Positions 55,632-64,000 of a stretch of 64,000 nucleotides of DNA are shown here, piece after piece. The position numbers were made by a program, and so were the translations under genes. Source of the stretch: Acetobacteraceae bacterium ESL0709 (GTDB taxonomy: Bacteria; Pseudomonadota; Alphaproteobacteria; Acetobacterales; Acetobacteraceae); contig JAQTIA010000002.1 of the NCBI GenBank assembly GCA_029433415.1, forward strand, positions 57,501 through 121,500, in the 5' to 3' direction. A model generated the notes under the pieces. It was not told the DNA's origin. It ran no database searches and saw only the letters and a list, made by a program, of their open reading frames with translations. Every line of letters begins with the position of its first letter. Position 1 is the first letter of the stretch.

Positions 55632-58600
55632 ATGGCATATCTTGAGGGTCTTTTTGAAACAGTTCCAGAACGTTCCGATTTGCGTTTGCGGATTACTGAG
55701 CGGACACGCAAGTCCGAAGAAGAATGCATCAGGGAATTTTTGGGGCGGGAGATTCTGACACAGGAACAGAAGACACTTGCTACAGAAACGGCCATGAGGT
55801 TGGCGCGCAGTCTGCGTAATCAGAAGCGTCCTGGCATTGTAGAACAGCTTGTGCAGGAATTCAGTCTGGCTTCTGAAGAGGGCGTTGCCCTGATGAGTCT
55901 GGCTGAGGCCTTGCTGAGGACACCCGATGAGGCCACGAGAGACGACTTGATTCGCGATCAGGTTTGTCTGGGGAACTGGTTATCACATTCGGGCAGAGGC
56001 AAGCCGCTGATCATTAATGCGGCTTCTTGGGGACTGGCACTGACGCGCGATATTGTTGCTCCTTCAGAGCGTGTGGGCCGGGTCATGGCGTTTGTAAAAC
56101 GCCGGGGCATGCCTTTCATTCGTCTGGCAATGCGCCAGGCCATGCAGATGATGGGACGGCAGTTCGTTATGGGAGAGACCATTGAGCAGGCTCTCAAGCT
56201 CGCCCGCAAGCATGAAGATGAAGGTTTCACATATTCTTACGATATGTTGGGCGAGGCCGCTCTTGATCAGGCCGATGCCGACCGTTACAAGGCAGACTAC
56301 CACGCGGCGCTGGAAGCGATTGGTAAAAACGCTCGTGGCAGTAATGTTTACGAGAGGGCTGGTCTTTCCATAAAATTATCAGCCCTTCATCCTCGCTATA
56401 GCCGTTTGCAGCGTGACCGCGTTATGAGCGAGTTGCTGCCGATTGTAAAAGATCTGGCGGTGCGGGCGCGTCATTATGATATTGGCCTGAATATTGACGC
56501 TGAAGAGAGCGAGCGTCTTGAAATTTCCCTCGATCTTCTGGAATCTCTATGTCAGGATCCAGATCTGGCAGGCTGGAACGGGATCGGGTTCGTCGTGCAG
56601 GCTTATGGCCGTCGCGCTCCCGCAGTGCTTGATTATATTATTGACCTCGGACGTCGTACTGACCACCGCATTATGGTGCGTCTGGTGAAGGGGGCCTATT
56701 GGGACAGTGAGGTCAAAAAAGCCCAGATCGACGGTGCTTCTGATTTCCCTGTCTATACCCGTAAATGTCATACGGATGTCAGTTATCTGGCTTGTGCTGC
56801 GAAATTACTGGCAGCTCCCAAGGAAATTTTTCCTCAATTTGCTACACATAATGCCAGGACAGTTGCGTCTATCTTCGCCATGGCAGGGCATGATTTCTCC
56901 ATAGGGCGTTACGAGTTTCAGTGTTTGCATGGGATGGGTGAGCCTCTTTACAGCCAGGTCGTAGGATCGAAGACGCTGAATCGTCCCTGCCGTATTTATG
57001 CTCCTGTTGGCACGTATGAAACATTACTGGCTTATCTGGTGCGACGCCTTCTGGAGAATGGTGCCAATTCATCCTTCGTTAATCTTGTCGGTGATCATTC
57101 TGTCCCGCTGGAGAAGCTGGTTGAAGATCCTGTCGAGCAGACACATGATATTTACCCAGTGGGAAGCCGCCACCCCCTGATCAAGGCACCACAGGATCTT
57201 TTCGGTAAAGAGCGTAAAAACTCTGCCGGGATGGATCTTTATGATGAAAATACATTGCGGCAGCTGAAAGAAGCTCTGAAACAATGTCCTGAAACGTCAG
57301 AAGGGGCTTCATTAATCGTTGGACGTGACCCTTCTACCGAAAAGCGTGACGTGCTTAATCCGGCAGATCAGGCAGATGTTGTTGGTACCATTCAGTACGC
57401 AACGGCAGAAGATGTGACTCAAGCTGTAGATGTAGCGGAAAAATCCACAACAGCCTGGGCTTCAAAATCACCCGCTGACCGTGCCGGGATTCTGGAACAT
57501 GCTGCTGACCTGCTTGAGGAAAAGCGCGTATCCTTTATGGCCCTGGCTATCCGGGAAGCGGGGAAATCATATCCTAATGCTGTGTCTGAGGTGCGCGAAG
57601 CGATTGATTTCCTGCGTTATTATGCCAGCCTAATTCGTGCTGACTTCAGCAATGATACGCATCGTCCGCTGGGTACTATTGTCTGTATCAGTCCCTGGAA
57701 CTTCCCATTGGCTATTTTTCTTGGTCAGGTGACAGCGGCCCTGGCTGCTGGCAATAATGTTCTAGCCAAGCCGGCTGAATCAACGTCCCTGATTGCAGTT
57801 GAGGCTGTGAAACTGATGCACAAGGCGGGTGTCCCTGCCGAAGCTCTCCAGCTTGTGCTTGGCCGTGGCAGCGATATTGGCACAGCTCTTGTCTCGGACA
57901 AGCGTATTGCTGGCGTGATGTTTACGGGTTCTACAAAAGTGGCGCAGTCCATTGCAGGGCATCTTGCCGGACGTCTTGGACGTAACGGTCAGCCTGTTCC
58001 GTTTGTGGCGGAGACGGGCGGTCTGAATGCCATGATCGTTGATTCGACAGCGCTGCCAGAACAGGCAATCGTGGATATTGTCAATTCTGCTTTTGACAGT
58101 GCAGGGCAGCGTTGCTCGGCTCTGCGTCTGCTTTGCGTGCAGGATGAGGCTATGCCCCGTATCCTGCCTCTTCTGAAAGGCGCCATGGCGGAATTGCGTG
58201 TTGGAGCTCCGGGTCGTCTGGAAACGGATGTAGGACCTGTGATCAACCAGCGTGCCCGTGACGGGATTATGGAGCATATCACGAGGTTTAAAGACAAAAA
58301 GTACAGGGTCTTTTCCTCTCCGCTTGTCACAGAGGAAACGGAATGTGGATTCTTTGTGCCTCCTACCCTCATTCAAGTTCATTCAGTAGAAGAGATTGGC
58401 GGTGAGGTTTTTGGCCCTGTGCTGCATGTCATGCCGTATCATCGTCGTGGTCTTGAGACGCTTGTGAGGGATATTAATGCCACAGGTTACGGATTAACCT
58501 TCGGCGTCCATAGTCGCCTACCTTCGACGATCAACCGGCTGGTTGAAAAGATTGAAGCCGGAAATGTCTACGTCAATCGCAATATGGTTGGAGCTGTGGT

Positions 58601-59270
58601 TGGCGTTCAGCCTTTTGGTGGTCGTGGTCTTTCGGGAACAGGTCCAAAAGCAGGTGGTCCTCTTGCGGTGCGGCGTCAGCTTGCCGAAGCTCCGGCTTGT
58701 TCTCTGACGACCGGGACGACGGGTCTTTCTCCTATGTCGCGTTCATGGCTGCTTTGGCTGAGAGCGAATGATGCAAGTCTTGCTCAGGAAGTTTTACCTT
58801 GGATGAGCCATGGTCTGCTTGGGACTACGCTTGAAATGCCTTCGCCTGTCGGAGAGACCAACCACTATTCTCTCACCCCGCGGGGAGAAGGACTAATTCT
58901 GGCGGAGACAGAAGCGGGACTCAAGCGCATGATCAGTTACGCCATAAGTTGCGGGAATCAGGTTTGTGTTATGGCGTCTCCAGAGCTTACTCCCTGCCTT
59001 AGGACATTACCGGATGTTGTGGCGAAGGAGATCACCATTGTGAAAAACAGAGGTGATGTAAAGGATTGCGCCTTCATTCTTTCAGAGACAGAGAACGAGA
59101 CATTGTGGCAGATCGTACGTGATCTTCTCCAGGATGAAAAACATTCTGTTCCTCTGGTCTATATTGGTGATGCTGCGAGCTTGCGGCCTGAATGGCTGCT
59201 GGAAGAAAAACATGTCAGCAATAACGTGGCTGCTGCTGGTGGTAATGCCCGTCTGATGGCCCAGATCTGA
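55632..59270 (+). CDS. putA: Bifunctional proline dehydrogenase/P5C dehydrogenase PutA
   Basis: A 1212-aa enzyme that oxidises proline to glutamate, passing electrons to quinone at a membrane-associated FAD site and then reducing NAD. The FAD domain lies at about 160-470 (GARGSNVYERAGLSIKLSALHPRY; RLVKGAYWDSEVKKAQ). The aldehyde dehydrogenase domain is about 560-1030, with E794 (AETGG) and the catalytic C828 (AGQRCSALR). A C-terminal domain of about 180 residues follows. The N-terminal ribbon-helix-helix DNA-binding domain of E. coli PutA is absent, so it cannot be an autorepressor. ATG at 55632 is preferred over TTG at 55623. Confidence 0.94.
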   Translation: MAYLEGLFETVPERSDLRLRITERTRKSEEECIREFLGREILTQEQKTLATETAMRLARSLRNQKRPGIVEQLVQEFSLASEEGVALMSLAEALLRTPDEATRDDLIRDQVCLGNWLSHSGRGKPLIINAASWGLALTRDIVAPSERVGRVMAFVKRRGMPFIRLAMRQAMQMMGRQFVMGETIEQALKLARKHEDEGFTYSYDMLGEAALDQADADRYKADYHAALEAIGKNARGSNVYERAGLSIKLSALHPRYSRLQRDRVMSELLPIVKDLAVRARHYDIGLNIDAEESERLEISLDLLESLCQDPDLAGWNGIGFVVQAYGRRAPAVLDYIIDLGRRTDHRIMVRLVKGAYWDSEVKKAQIDGASDFPVYTRKCHTDVSYLACAAKLLAAPKEIFPQFATHNARTVASIFAMAGHDFSIGRYEFQCLHGMGEPLYSQVVGSKTLNRPCRIYAPVGTYETLLAYLVRRLLENGANSSFVNLVGDHSVPLEKLVEDPVEQTHDIYPVGSRHPLIKAPQDLFGKERKNSAGMDLYDENTLRQLKEALKQCPETSEGASLIVGRDPSTEKRDVLNPADQADVVGTIQYATAEDVTQAVDVAEKSTTAWASKSPADRAGILEHAADLLEEKRVSFMALAIREAGKSYPNAVSEVREAIDFLRYYASLIRADFSNDTHRPLGTIVCISPWNFPLAIFLGQVTAALAAGNNVLAKPAESTSLIAVEAVKLMHKAGVPAEALQLVLGRGSDIGTALVSDKRIAGVMFTGSTKVAQSIAGHLAGRLGRNGQPVPFVAETGGLNAMIVDSTALPEQAIVDIVNSAFDSAGQRCSALRLLCVQDEAMPRILPLLKGAMAELRVGAPGRLETDVGPVINQRARDGIMEHITRFKDKKYRVFSSPLVTEETECGFFVPPTLIQVHSVEEIGGEVFGPVLHVMPYHRRGLETLVRDINATGYGLTFGVHSRLPSTINRLVEKIEAGNVYVNRNMVGAVVGVQPFGGRGLSGTGPKAGGPLAVRRQLAEAPACSLTTGTTGLSPMSRSWLLWLRANDASLAQEVLPWMSHGLLGTTLEMPSPVGETNHYSLTPRGEGLILAETEAGLKRMISYAISCGNQVCVMASPELTPCLRTLPDVVAKEITIVKNRGDVKDCAFILSETENETLWQIVRDLLQDEKHSVPLVYIGDAASLRPEWLLEEKHVSNNVAAAGGNARLMAQI

Positions 59271-59300
59271 TTGTCGATCCAGATTATCTGATCAGAAATG

Positions 59301-59337
59301 AAAAGACCCTCTTCTTTCTGTAGAAGAGGGTCTTTTT
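59301..59337 (+). terminator. Intrinsic terminator after putA
   Basis: AAAAGACCCTCTTCT and AGAAGAGGGTCTTTT form a 15-base stem with loop TTCTGT, followed by more T. It lies about 30 bases after the putA stop and before the convergent oxyR gene. This is a textbook Rho-independent terminator. Confidence 0.93.
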
Positions 59338-59386
59338 TTATGAATGAACGACATTCCGGGATGAAAAGTGAGGTAATCTCATGTAA

Positions 59387-60325
59387 TCACGAAGGGTCGG
59401 ATAATTTAGTACATCCCTCAGGCGTTTGGGAACGCAGAAAAGCAGCCAGTTCTTTAAAAGATTCCGCACGAGGATCAGAAGGGCGCCACATGAGACTAAT
59501 CGTGCGCTTGGCCTCTTTCCCCTGAATGGGACGTACAGTGACCAGAGTTTGCAATTCGGCACGGTGTTCCAAAGCCAGGCATGGGATCAGGGAAAATCCT
59601 TCTCCGGCTGCAATCATGTGCCAGAGCATTTCCAGACTGGTCGCCAGACGCTGGTCCTGTGGACGGAAATTGGCAGGACATATGGAAAGAGCCTGCTCAC
59701 GCAGGCAATGGCCATCTTCAAGCAAAAGAAGGTCGGGGCGCGCCAGATCCTTGAAGGTAATGGCTTTTTTCTGGGCAAGCTCATGATCTTTGGGAAAAAC
59801 GGCCAAAAATGGTTCTTCAAATAAAAGTGTCTGCTCAAAATGAGTTGTCGTTGATGTCGGCGACATGATCGCCAGATCAAGGTCGCCTTGTCTAAGGGCA
59901 TTGACAAGGTTTTCTGTCGTCATTTCACTTAGACGCAAACTAAGCTGTTCGTAAGAATGGCGCAGTTTTGGCAGAAGGGAGGGAATATAATAAGGGCCGA
60001 GGGTGGGAATCAAACCGATATGAAGCATCCCATTGAGCGGGCCGGTGTAAGCGCGTGCCACTTCCAGAAGTCTGCGTGCGGAAGTCAGAACGTCTCGTGC
60101 CATACCGATCAGTTTCTCACCATCAGGAGTAGGAGCCACATGGCGACGCGTGCGCTCGAATAATGTCACATTCAGGAGCAGCTCAAGTTTACGGACCTGT
60201 TCAGACAGACCTGCCTGACTGACGCCGCAGCGTTCTGCTGCACGGGAGAAGTTGCGTAAATCATCTACCGCAACCACATATTCAATATCCCTGAGGGATA
60301 GGCCGGAGAGAGGAACATAAGACAT
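59387..60325 (-). CDS. oxyR: Hydrogen peroxide sensor OxyR (LysR family)
   Basis: A 312-aa LysR regulator. The helix-turn-helix is at about 10-55 (DLRNFSRAAERCGVSQAGL). The redox pair is C207 and C216 in LEDGHCLREQALSIC, with the same nine-residue spacing as the disulfide pair of E. coli OxyR. That supports a real peroxide sensor rather than a general LysR protein. It is divergent from ahpC, a classic OxyR target, with about 190 bases between. Confidence 0.92.
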   Translation of the reverse strand: MSYVPLSGLSLRDIEYVVAVDDLRNFSRAAERCGVSQAGLSEQVRKLELLLNVTLFERTRRHVAPTPDGEKLIGMARDVLTSARRLLEVARAYTGPLNGMLHIGLIPTLGPYYIPSLLPKLRHSYEQLSLRLSEMTTENLVNALRQGDLDLAIMSPTSTTTHFEQTLLFEEPFLAVFPKDHELAQKKAITFKDLARPDLLLLEDGHCLREQALSICPANFRPQDQRLATSLEMLWHMIAAGEGFSLIPCLALEHRAELQTLVTVRPIQGKEAKRTISLMWRPSDPRAESFKELAAFLRSQTPEGCTKLSDPS

Positions 60326-60518
60326 AGTCTCTAAATGGGATCTCCTCTTGTCTGGGAAAAGGGGTGATGGTGAGTGTAACCTTCTATAATCCCTTCTGCT
60401 ACGTGAGGATAGTCGGTTAAGAAGCTCTTGACAGTCAGAGGTTCATCCTGCTTCCATTAAGAGACGCTTCGCTGTGTCGCGATGTAGTTTAAACGTAACT
60501 TTTCATAGGAGATTTTTG
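60326..60518. promoter_or_regulatory. oxyR-ahpC divergent regulatory region
   Basis: This gap should hold promoters for oxyR and ahpC and an OxyR site. A consensus -35 TTGACA lies at 60428-60433 on the plus strand, but no good -10 follows at 17 bases. CATTAA about 21 bases on is a poor candidate. Single CTAT and ATAG elements occur, but not at the spacing of the OxyR consensus, so no operator is claimed. Confidence 0.45.
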
Positions 60519-61085
60519 ATGCCAGCTATTGGTTCACAGGTAAAACCTTTTACCGCAGAGGCATTTCAGGGCGGTAAATTTATCACTGTTACCGATTCTG
60601 ATCTGCGAGGGAAATGGTCAGTTGTCTTCTTCTATCCGGCCGATTTTACTTTTGTCTGCCCGACGGAACTGGAGGACCTGGCGGAAAACTATGAAACATT
60701 CAAGAAACTGGGTGTAGAAATCTATTCAGTTTCGACGGACAAGCATTTTACCCACAAAGCTTGGCATGACACGTCTCCGGCCATTGGCAAGGTGCAATAT
60801 GTCATGGTTGGTGATCCGGCAGGCACAATTGCTCAGAATTTCGATGTTTTGATCAATGATGGCAGCCATCTGGCAGAGCGTGCGACGTTCCTGATCGATC
60901 CTGAAGGTCGCATTCAGTACATCGAAACAACATCTGGTGGTGTTGGCCGTAGTGCGACAGAGCTGCTTGATAAAGTTCGTGCTGCTCAGTATGTCGCGTC
61001 TCATCCCGGGGAGGTCTGCCCTGCCAAATGGAAAGAAGGGGAAACGACCCTGACTCCGTCTCTGGATCTGATCGGCAAGATCTGA
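60519..61085 (+). CDS. ahpC: Alkyl hydroperoxide reductase subunit C
   Basis: A 188-aa typical two-cysteine peroxiredoxin that reduces hydrogen peroxide and organic peroxides. The peroxidatic cysteine is C47 in DFTFVCPTELED and the resolving cysteine C167 in HPGEVCPAKW. AGGAGA lies before the ATG at 60519. The earlier frame start at 60474 lacks such a site. It should work with AhpF, encoded downstream beyond a terminator. Confidence 0.97.
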   Translation: MPAIGSQVKPFTAEAFQGGKFITVTDSDLRGKWSVVFFYPADFTFVCPTELEDLAENYETFKKLGVEIYSVSTDKHFTHKAWHDTSPAIGKVQYVMVGDPAGTIAQNFDVLINDGSHLAERATFLIDPEGRIQYIETTSGGVGRSATELLDKVRAAQYVASHPGEVCPAKWKEGETTLTPSLDLIGKI

Positions 61086-61104
61086 GACCAATCCGGACTT
61101 ACGG

Positions 61105-61134
61105 TTTTGCAGGTGATGGGTATCATCTGCAAAA
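61105..61134 (+). repeat. Hairpin upstream of the ahpC terminator
   Basis: TTTTGCAGGTGAT (61105-61117) pairs with ATCATCTGCAAAA (61122-61134) around loop GGGT. All 13 positions pair in RNA if one G-U is allowed. Its last four bases are also the first bases of the following terminator stem, so the two hairpins compete for these A residues. Confidence 0.7.
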
Positions 61135-61170
61135 AGGGCGTGCCGCTGGGGAGATGGCACGCCCTTTTTT
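61131..61170 (+). terminator. Intrinsic terminator between ahpC and ahpF
   Basis: AAAAAGGGCGTGCC and GGCACGCCCTTTTT form a 14-base stem with an 11-base loop and a T-rich end. It sits in the gap of about 135 bases between ahpC and ahpF on the same strand. Partial read-through would give much more AhpC than AhpF. A separate ahpF promoter is not evident in the 50 bases after it. Confidence 0.9.
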
Positions 61171-61220
61171 CGCTGTGTCTTCGCGTGGACCTACTGGCCC
61201 CGCTTATTACGAGGTAAAGA

Positions 61221-62786
61221 ATGCTGACCGATGAGCTGAAAACGCAGTTGCGTAGCTATCTGCAACATATTCAACAGGACATTTCACTCGAGTCGTCACT
61301 GGGCAGTGACGAAAAATCGATAGAGATGCGTAAGTTTCTTATAGAAATTTCCGACCTCTCTGACAAGATTATCTTTAATGAGGATGGTAAAAACGAGCGT
61401 CGTCCCTCTTTTGATATAAAACGTGTTGGGACTGATATTGCTGTTACTTTTGCGGGTATTCCGCTGGGGCACGAGTTTTCATCTCTTGTTCTGGCATTGC
61501 TGCAGGTTGGGGGGCATCCGCCCAGAATTGAGGAAGCACAGAAGGAGCGAGTCCTTTCTTTGAAGGGGTCTTATCATTTTGAGACCTATTTCTCTCTCTC
61601 TTGCCATAATTGTCCTGATGTCGTGCAGGCGCTCAATATGATGAGCGTGCTTAACCCGCAGATCAGACACACAGCCATAGATGGTGGTCTGTTTCCGAAA
61701 GAGGTGGCTGAACGTGACATACGTTCTGTTCCGCAGGTTTTTCTGAATGGGGAACCCTTTTCCACAGGCAGAATGGATCTTGAACAGATTCTGGCAAAGA
61801 TTGACAAAGCGGGTGAAGTTCGGGCTGTTGAAAGTCTTAATGATGAGGCCCCGTTTGACGCTCTTGTAGTGGGTTCTGGGCCTGCGGGGTCGGCGTCAGC
61901 AATTTATCTGGCACGGAAAGGCTTGAGAACAGGGCTGGTCGCCGAGCGTTTTGGTGGTCAGGTGATGGATACGTCCGGGATTGAGAATTTTATCTCAGTT
62001 CCTGAAACTGAGGGAACCATCCTGTCTCGTAATCTTGAGACTCATGTAAGACATTATGACATTCGTATCCTGCTTTCCCAGCGTGCTGCTGGTCTGGTGC
62101 CTGGAAAAAGCGCGGGTGATCTTCATGAAGTTATCCTTGAAAATGGCGCAAGGCTGAAAGCCCGTACGGTTATTATCGCGACGGGGGCGAGAATCCGTCC
62201 ACTCGGAGTGCCGGGAGAGGAAAAATATCGCACGCGTGGTGTCGCCTATTGTCCACATTGTGACGGACCCTTTTATAAAGGACGTCCTATTGCGGTCGCG
62301 GGAGGGGGTAATAGTGGCGTTGAGGCCGCGATTGATCTGGCGGGGATTGTCTCTCATGTGACGCTTTTGCAGCGTAATAAAGTGCTGAAGGCGGATCAGG
62401 TTTTACAAGACAAGCTTCAGACCCTGCCGAATGTTACAGTCATTAAGAATGCTCTTCCTGTTGAAGTCGAGGGTAATGGAGAGAAAATGACTGGTCTCGT
62501 CTGGAAGGACAGGAACACAGGTCAGGATCATCAGCTTGATGTTGAAGGGATTTTTATTCAGATCGGGCTGGATCCCAATTCCGACTGGGTCAAGGGCGTG
62601 CTGGATTTGACGGAGCGTGGCGAGATTATTATTGATGAGCGCTGTTGCACGTCTGTACCTGGTATCTTTGCAGCAGGTGATGTGACAACCGTTCCCTACA
62701 AGCAGATTGTCATTGCCATTGGCGAAGGCGCCAAGGCTGCTTTGACGGCTTTCGACTATATGATCCGGACGCCCGTCAAGCCGTAA
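61221..62786 (+). CDS. ahpF: Alkyl hydroperoxide reductase subunit F
   Basis: A 521-aa flavoprotein that transfers electrons from NADH to AhpC. The N-terminal double thioredoxin-fold domain carries C128 and C131 (SCHNC). The FAD motif [10 protein letters not shown] is near 218, the active-site CPHC is C344 and C347, and the NAD-binding [10 protein letters not shown] follows. GACGAGGTAAAG lies before the ATG. Together with AhpC it completes the peroxide-reducing pair under likely OxyR control. Confidence 0.96.
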   Translation: MLTDELKTQLRSYLQHIQQDISLESSLGSDEKSIEMRKFLIEISDLSDKIIFNEDGKNERRPSFDIKRVGTDIAVTFAGIPLGHEFSSLVLALLQVGGHPPRIEEAQKERVLSLKGSYHFETYFSLSCHNCPDVVQALNMMSVLNPQIRHTAIDGGLFPKEVAERDIRSVPQVFLNGEPFSTGRMDLEQILAKIDKAGEVRAVESLNDEAPFDALVVGSGPAGSASAIYLARKGLRTGLVAERFGGQVMDTSGIENFISVPETEGTILSRNLETHVRHYDIRILLSQRAAGLVPGKSAGDLHEVILENGARLKARTVIIATGARIRPLGVPGEEKYRTRGVAYCPHCDGPFYKGRPIAVAGGGNSGVEAAIDLAGIVSHVTLLQRNKVLKADQVLQDKLQTLPNVTVIKNALPVEVEGNGEKMTGLVWKDRNTGQDHQLDVEGIFIQIGLDPNSDWVKGVLDLTERGEIIIDERCCTSVPGIFAAGDVTTVPYKQIVIAIGEGAKAALTAFDYMIRTPVKP

Positions 62787-62860
62787 TAGGCAAAGGCAGA
62801 GAAGTCGCTTTCTCTCTTTTTGAGAGAGGCGGCTCTTTCGTAATTGAATAAAAGAGAAAA

Positions 62861-62935
62861 TGGTGCCGACACTCGGATTTGAACCGAGGGCCTACTGATT
62901 ACGAATCAGTTGCTCTACCCCTGAGCTATGTCGGC
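62861..62935 (-). tRNA. tRNA-Thr (CGT)
   Basis: A 75-nt cloverleaf on the minus strand. The acceptor GCCGACA pairs with TGTCGGC, the anticodon loop TTCGTAA reads CGU for Thr codon ACG, and the T arm is CTCGG-TTCAAAT-CCGAG. CCA is encoded. It stands alone between ahpF and the PqiA-like gene. An imperfect hairpin of pyrimidine/purine runs lies between it and ahpF. Confidence 0.95.
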
Positions 62936-63053
62936 TCCTTTGGGGGAGGATATATAGGAGAGACTTCTTCCCTGCAACGGGAGATACGAATTTTTTACAC
63001 AGAATTTTGAGTAAAGGCTTGCGGCGTTTCATTCTCTGGCGCAAGAGAGAGAG

Positions 63054-64000
63054 ATGTTTAGGAACAGCCGCTTCTATAAAGGTCTTTGGTCACGTTGGAC
63101 GGCCCTGCGCTTTGGTGAAGTCGAATATGATTCCGATTCGGCTTCTGGGATTATCCTTCAATCTGAGCTTGTTCTCGTCCAAGGGCTGAAAGAATGTTCG
63201 TCATGTGGCCTGTTTCAGGCTGTGCCAGATCTCCGTCCCGGGCAAGTAGCTGAATGTAAACGTTGTGGTTCCATGCTGGAACGTGTCCGTCGCACATCCC
63301 CGATAATGGCCCCTTTGGCGTTTTGTCTAGCGTCTATAGCTCTTTATCTGGCACTACTGGTCAGTCCGCTCATGACTATTGATGTTTATGGGCGGGAAAA
63401 TACGGTTACGATCAGAAGCGGCCCTCATGAGCTGGTTGATCAGGGTTTTGGCCTGATCGCCATATTAGTTAATCTGGCGACAATTTTGATGCCGGCCGTT
63501 GTGCTTGGTTTTATGCTCTTTATTCTTTATGGGGCTTCAAGTCATAAAGCGCCTTCTTTGGTCAGGGACGTTCTGGCTTGGTACGAGAAACTCCGTCCCT
63601 GGTCCATGATTGAAGTTTATGTGATCGGGCTGATTGTAGCCTATACCAAGCTGGTTGATTTGGCCGTTGTGAAGCTTCTGCCAGGCTCATTTATTTTATT
63701 TGCCCTGATGATCACCATGGCCGCTATGGATTCAACATTTAACTCTGAACTTTTCTGGCACAAATTTCCGCCATCAGACAGAGAACCACCGCGTCTTTAT
63801 GAGAAAGATTTTCGGACGGAAGATTATATTGTTTCTGAATTGCCGCGTAATCAGTTGCTTTCCTGTATGTATTGCCAGAGCGTTTTTCTGGCAGACCATC
63901 CTGTTCCCAACGGGGCCGACATGGGGAACTGCCCTGTTTGCGACCAGACATTGAGGCGGCGGAAACAGAGGAGTGCCATGGCAGCCGCCAGTTACCTTCT
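63054..64000 (+). CDS. PqiA-like membrane protein (partial, runs off window)
   Basis: The first 315 residues of a frame still open at the window edge. Translation gives the paraquat-inducible protein A layout: a zinc-ribbon with C48, C51, C68 and C71 (CSSC, CKRC), about four membrane helices (about 83-210), then a second zinc-ribbon with C271, C274, C293 and C296. Two such halves in tandem are normal for PqiA. PqiA works with PqiB and PqiC, an MCE lipid transport system. These would be expected downstream, outside the window. AGAGAGAG lies before the ATG at 63054. Confidence 0.85.
   Translation, partial: MFRNSRFYKGLWSRWTALRFGEVEYDSDSASGIILQSELVLVQGLKECSSCGLFQAVPDLRPGQVAECKRCGSMLERVRRTSPIMAPLAFCLASIALYLALLVSPLMTIDVYGRENTVTIRSGPHELVDQGFGLIAILVNLATILMPAVVLGFMLFILYGASSHKAPSLVRDVLAWYEKLRPWSMIEVYVIGLIVAYTKLVDLAVVKLLPGSFILFALMITMAAMDSTFNSELFWHKFPPSDREPPRLYEKDFRTEDYIVSELPRNQLLSCMYCQSVFLADHPVPNGADMGNCPVCDQTLRRRKQRSAMAAASYL

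Noticed and set aside
60326-60518. Canonical OxyR operator (four ATAG/CTAT elements, seven-base spacing)
   Set aside because: CTAT and ATAG occur singly but not at the required spacing.

Overview
The window looks like chromosomal DNA of an alphaproteobacterium, most probably an acetic acid bacterium (Acetobacteraceae). This is an inference from gene content: an rRNA operon ending 23S-5S-tRNA-fMet, two zinc alcohol dehydrogenases, a compact biotin operon, an IalB-family secreted protein, osmoregulated periplasmic glucan genes and a PutA of the form without a DNA-binding domain. No species was identified, and no database search was possible. I see no phage, transposase, plasmid origin or CRISPR array.

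Layout. 1-1650: the 3' part of a 23S rRNA gene, 5S rRNA and initiator tRNA. 1999-8650 (all minus): alcohol dehydrogenase, organic hydroperoxide reductase, a second alcohol dehydrogenase, then opgG-opgH for periplasmic glucans. 8764-13337 (minus): a five-gene biotin operon, bioA-bioF-esterase-bioC-bioD, in which every junction overlaps; bioB is not here. 13522-19225 (plus): an envelope block with a SlyB-like lipoprotein, a secreted charged coiled-coil protein, a 1251-aa type Va autotransporter and an IalB-like protein. 19306-20178: a drug/metabolite exporter.

20478-31769 (plus) is the most unusual part. It is a seven-gene run with a type I secretion ABC transporter carrying a degenerate C39-like domain, its HlyD-type adaptor, a Sel1-repeat protein, a 981-aa two-domain glycosyltransferase, a protein with a ChW-like segment, a GT4 glycosyltransferase and a small unknown protein. 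A strong terminator lies at its end. Facing it on the minus strand are dps and an 848-aa protein with two GT2 domains. I propose that this region makes and exports a glycosylated surface product, but its substrate is not in the window.

35243-38593 holds pstC-pstA-pstB-phoU without pstS. 38662-40089 is an AnsP-like amino acid permease. 40282-46931 is a TetR regulator divergent from a complete three-part RND efflux system. 46959-55406 holds a small secreted protein, rpe, a heparinase II/III-like protein, tyrS, a hydrolase, and an Fe-S/tRNA thiolation group (cysteine desulfurase, ferredoxin, mnmA) followed by a glutathione S-transferase. 55632-59270 is putA. 59387-62786 is oxyR divergent from ahpC-ahpF, with a tandem hairpin/terminator between ahpC and ahpF. 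The window ends with tRNA-Thr(CGT) on the minus strand and the start of a PqiA-like membrane protein that runs off the edge.

Many operons show ATGA stop/start overlaps, and these were used to choose start codons. Several starts given here are internal to longer open frames because a Shine-Dalgarno sequence or a family-typical N-terminus lies there.
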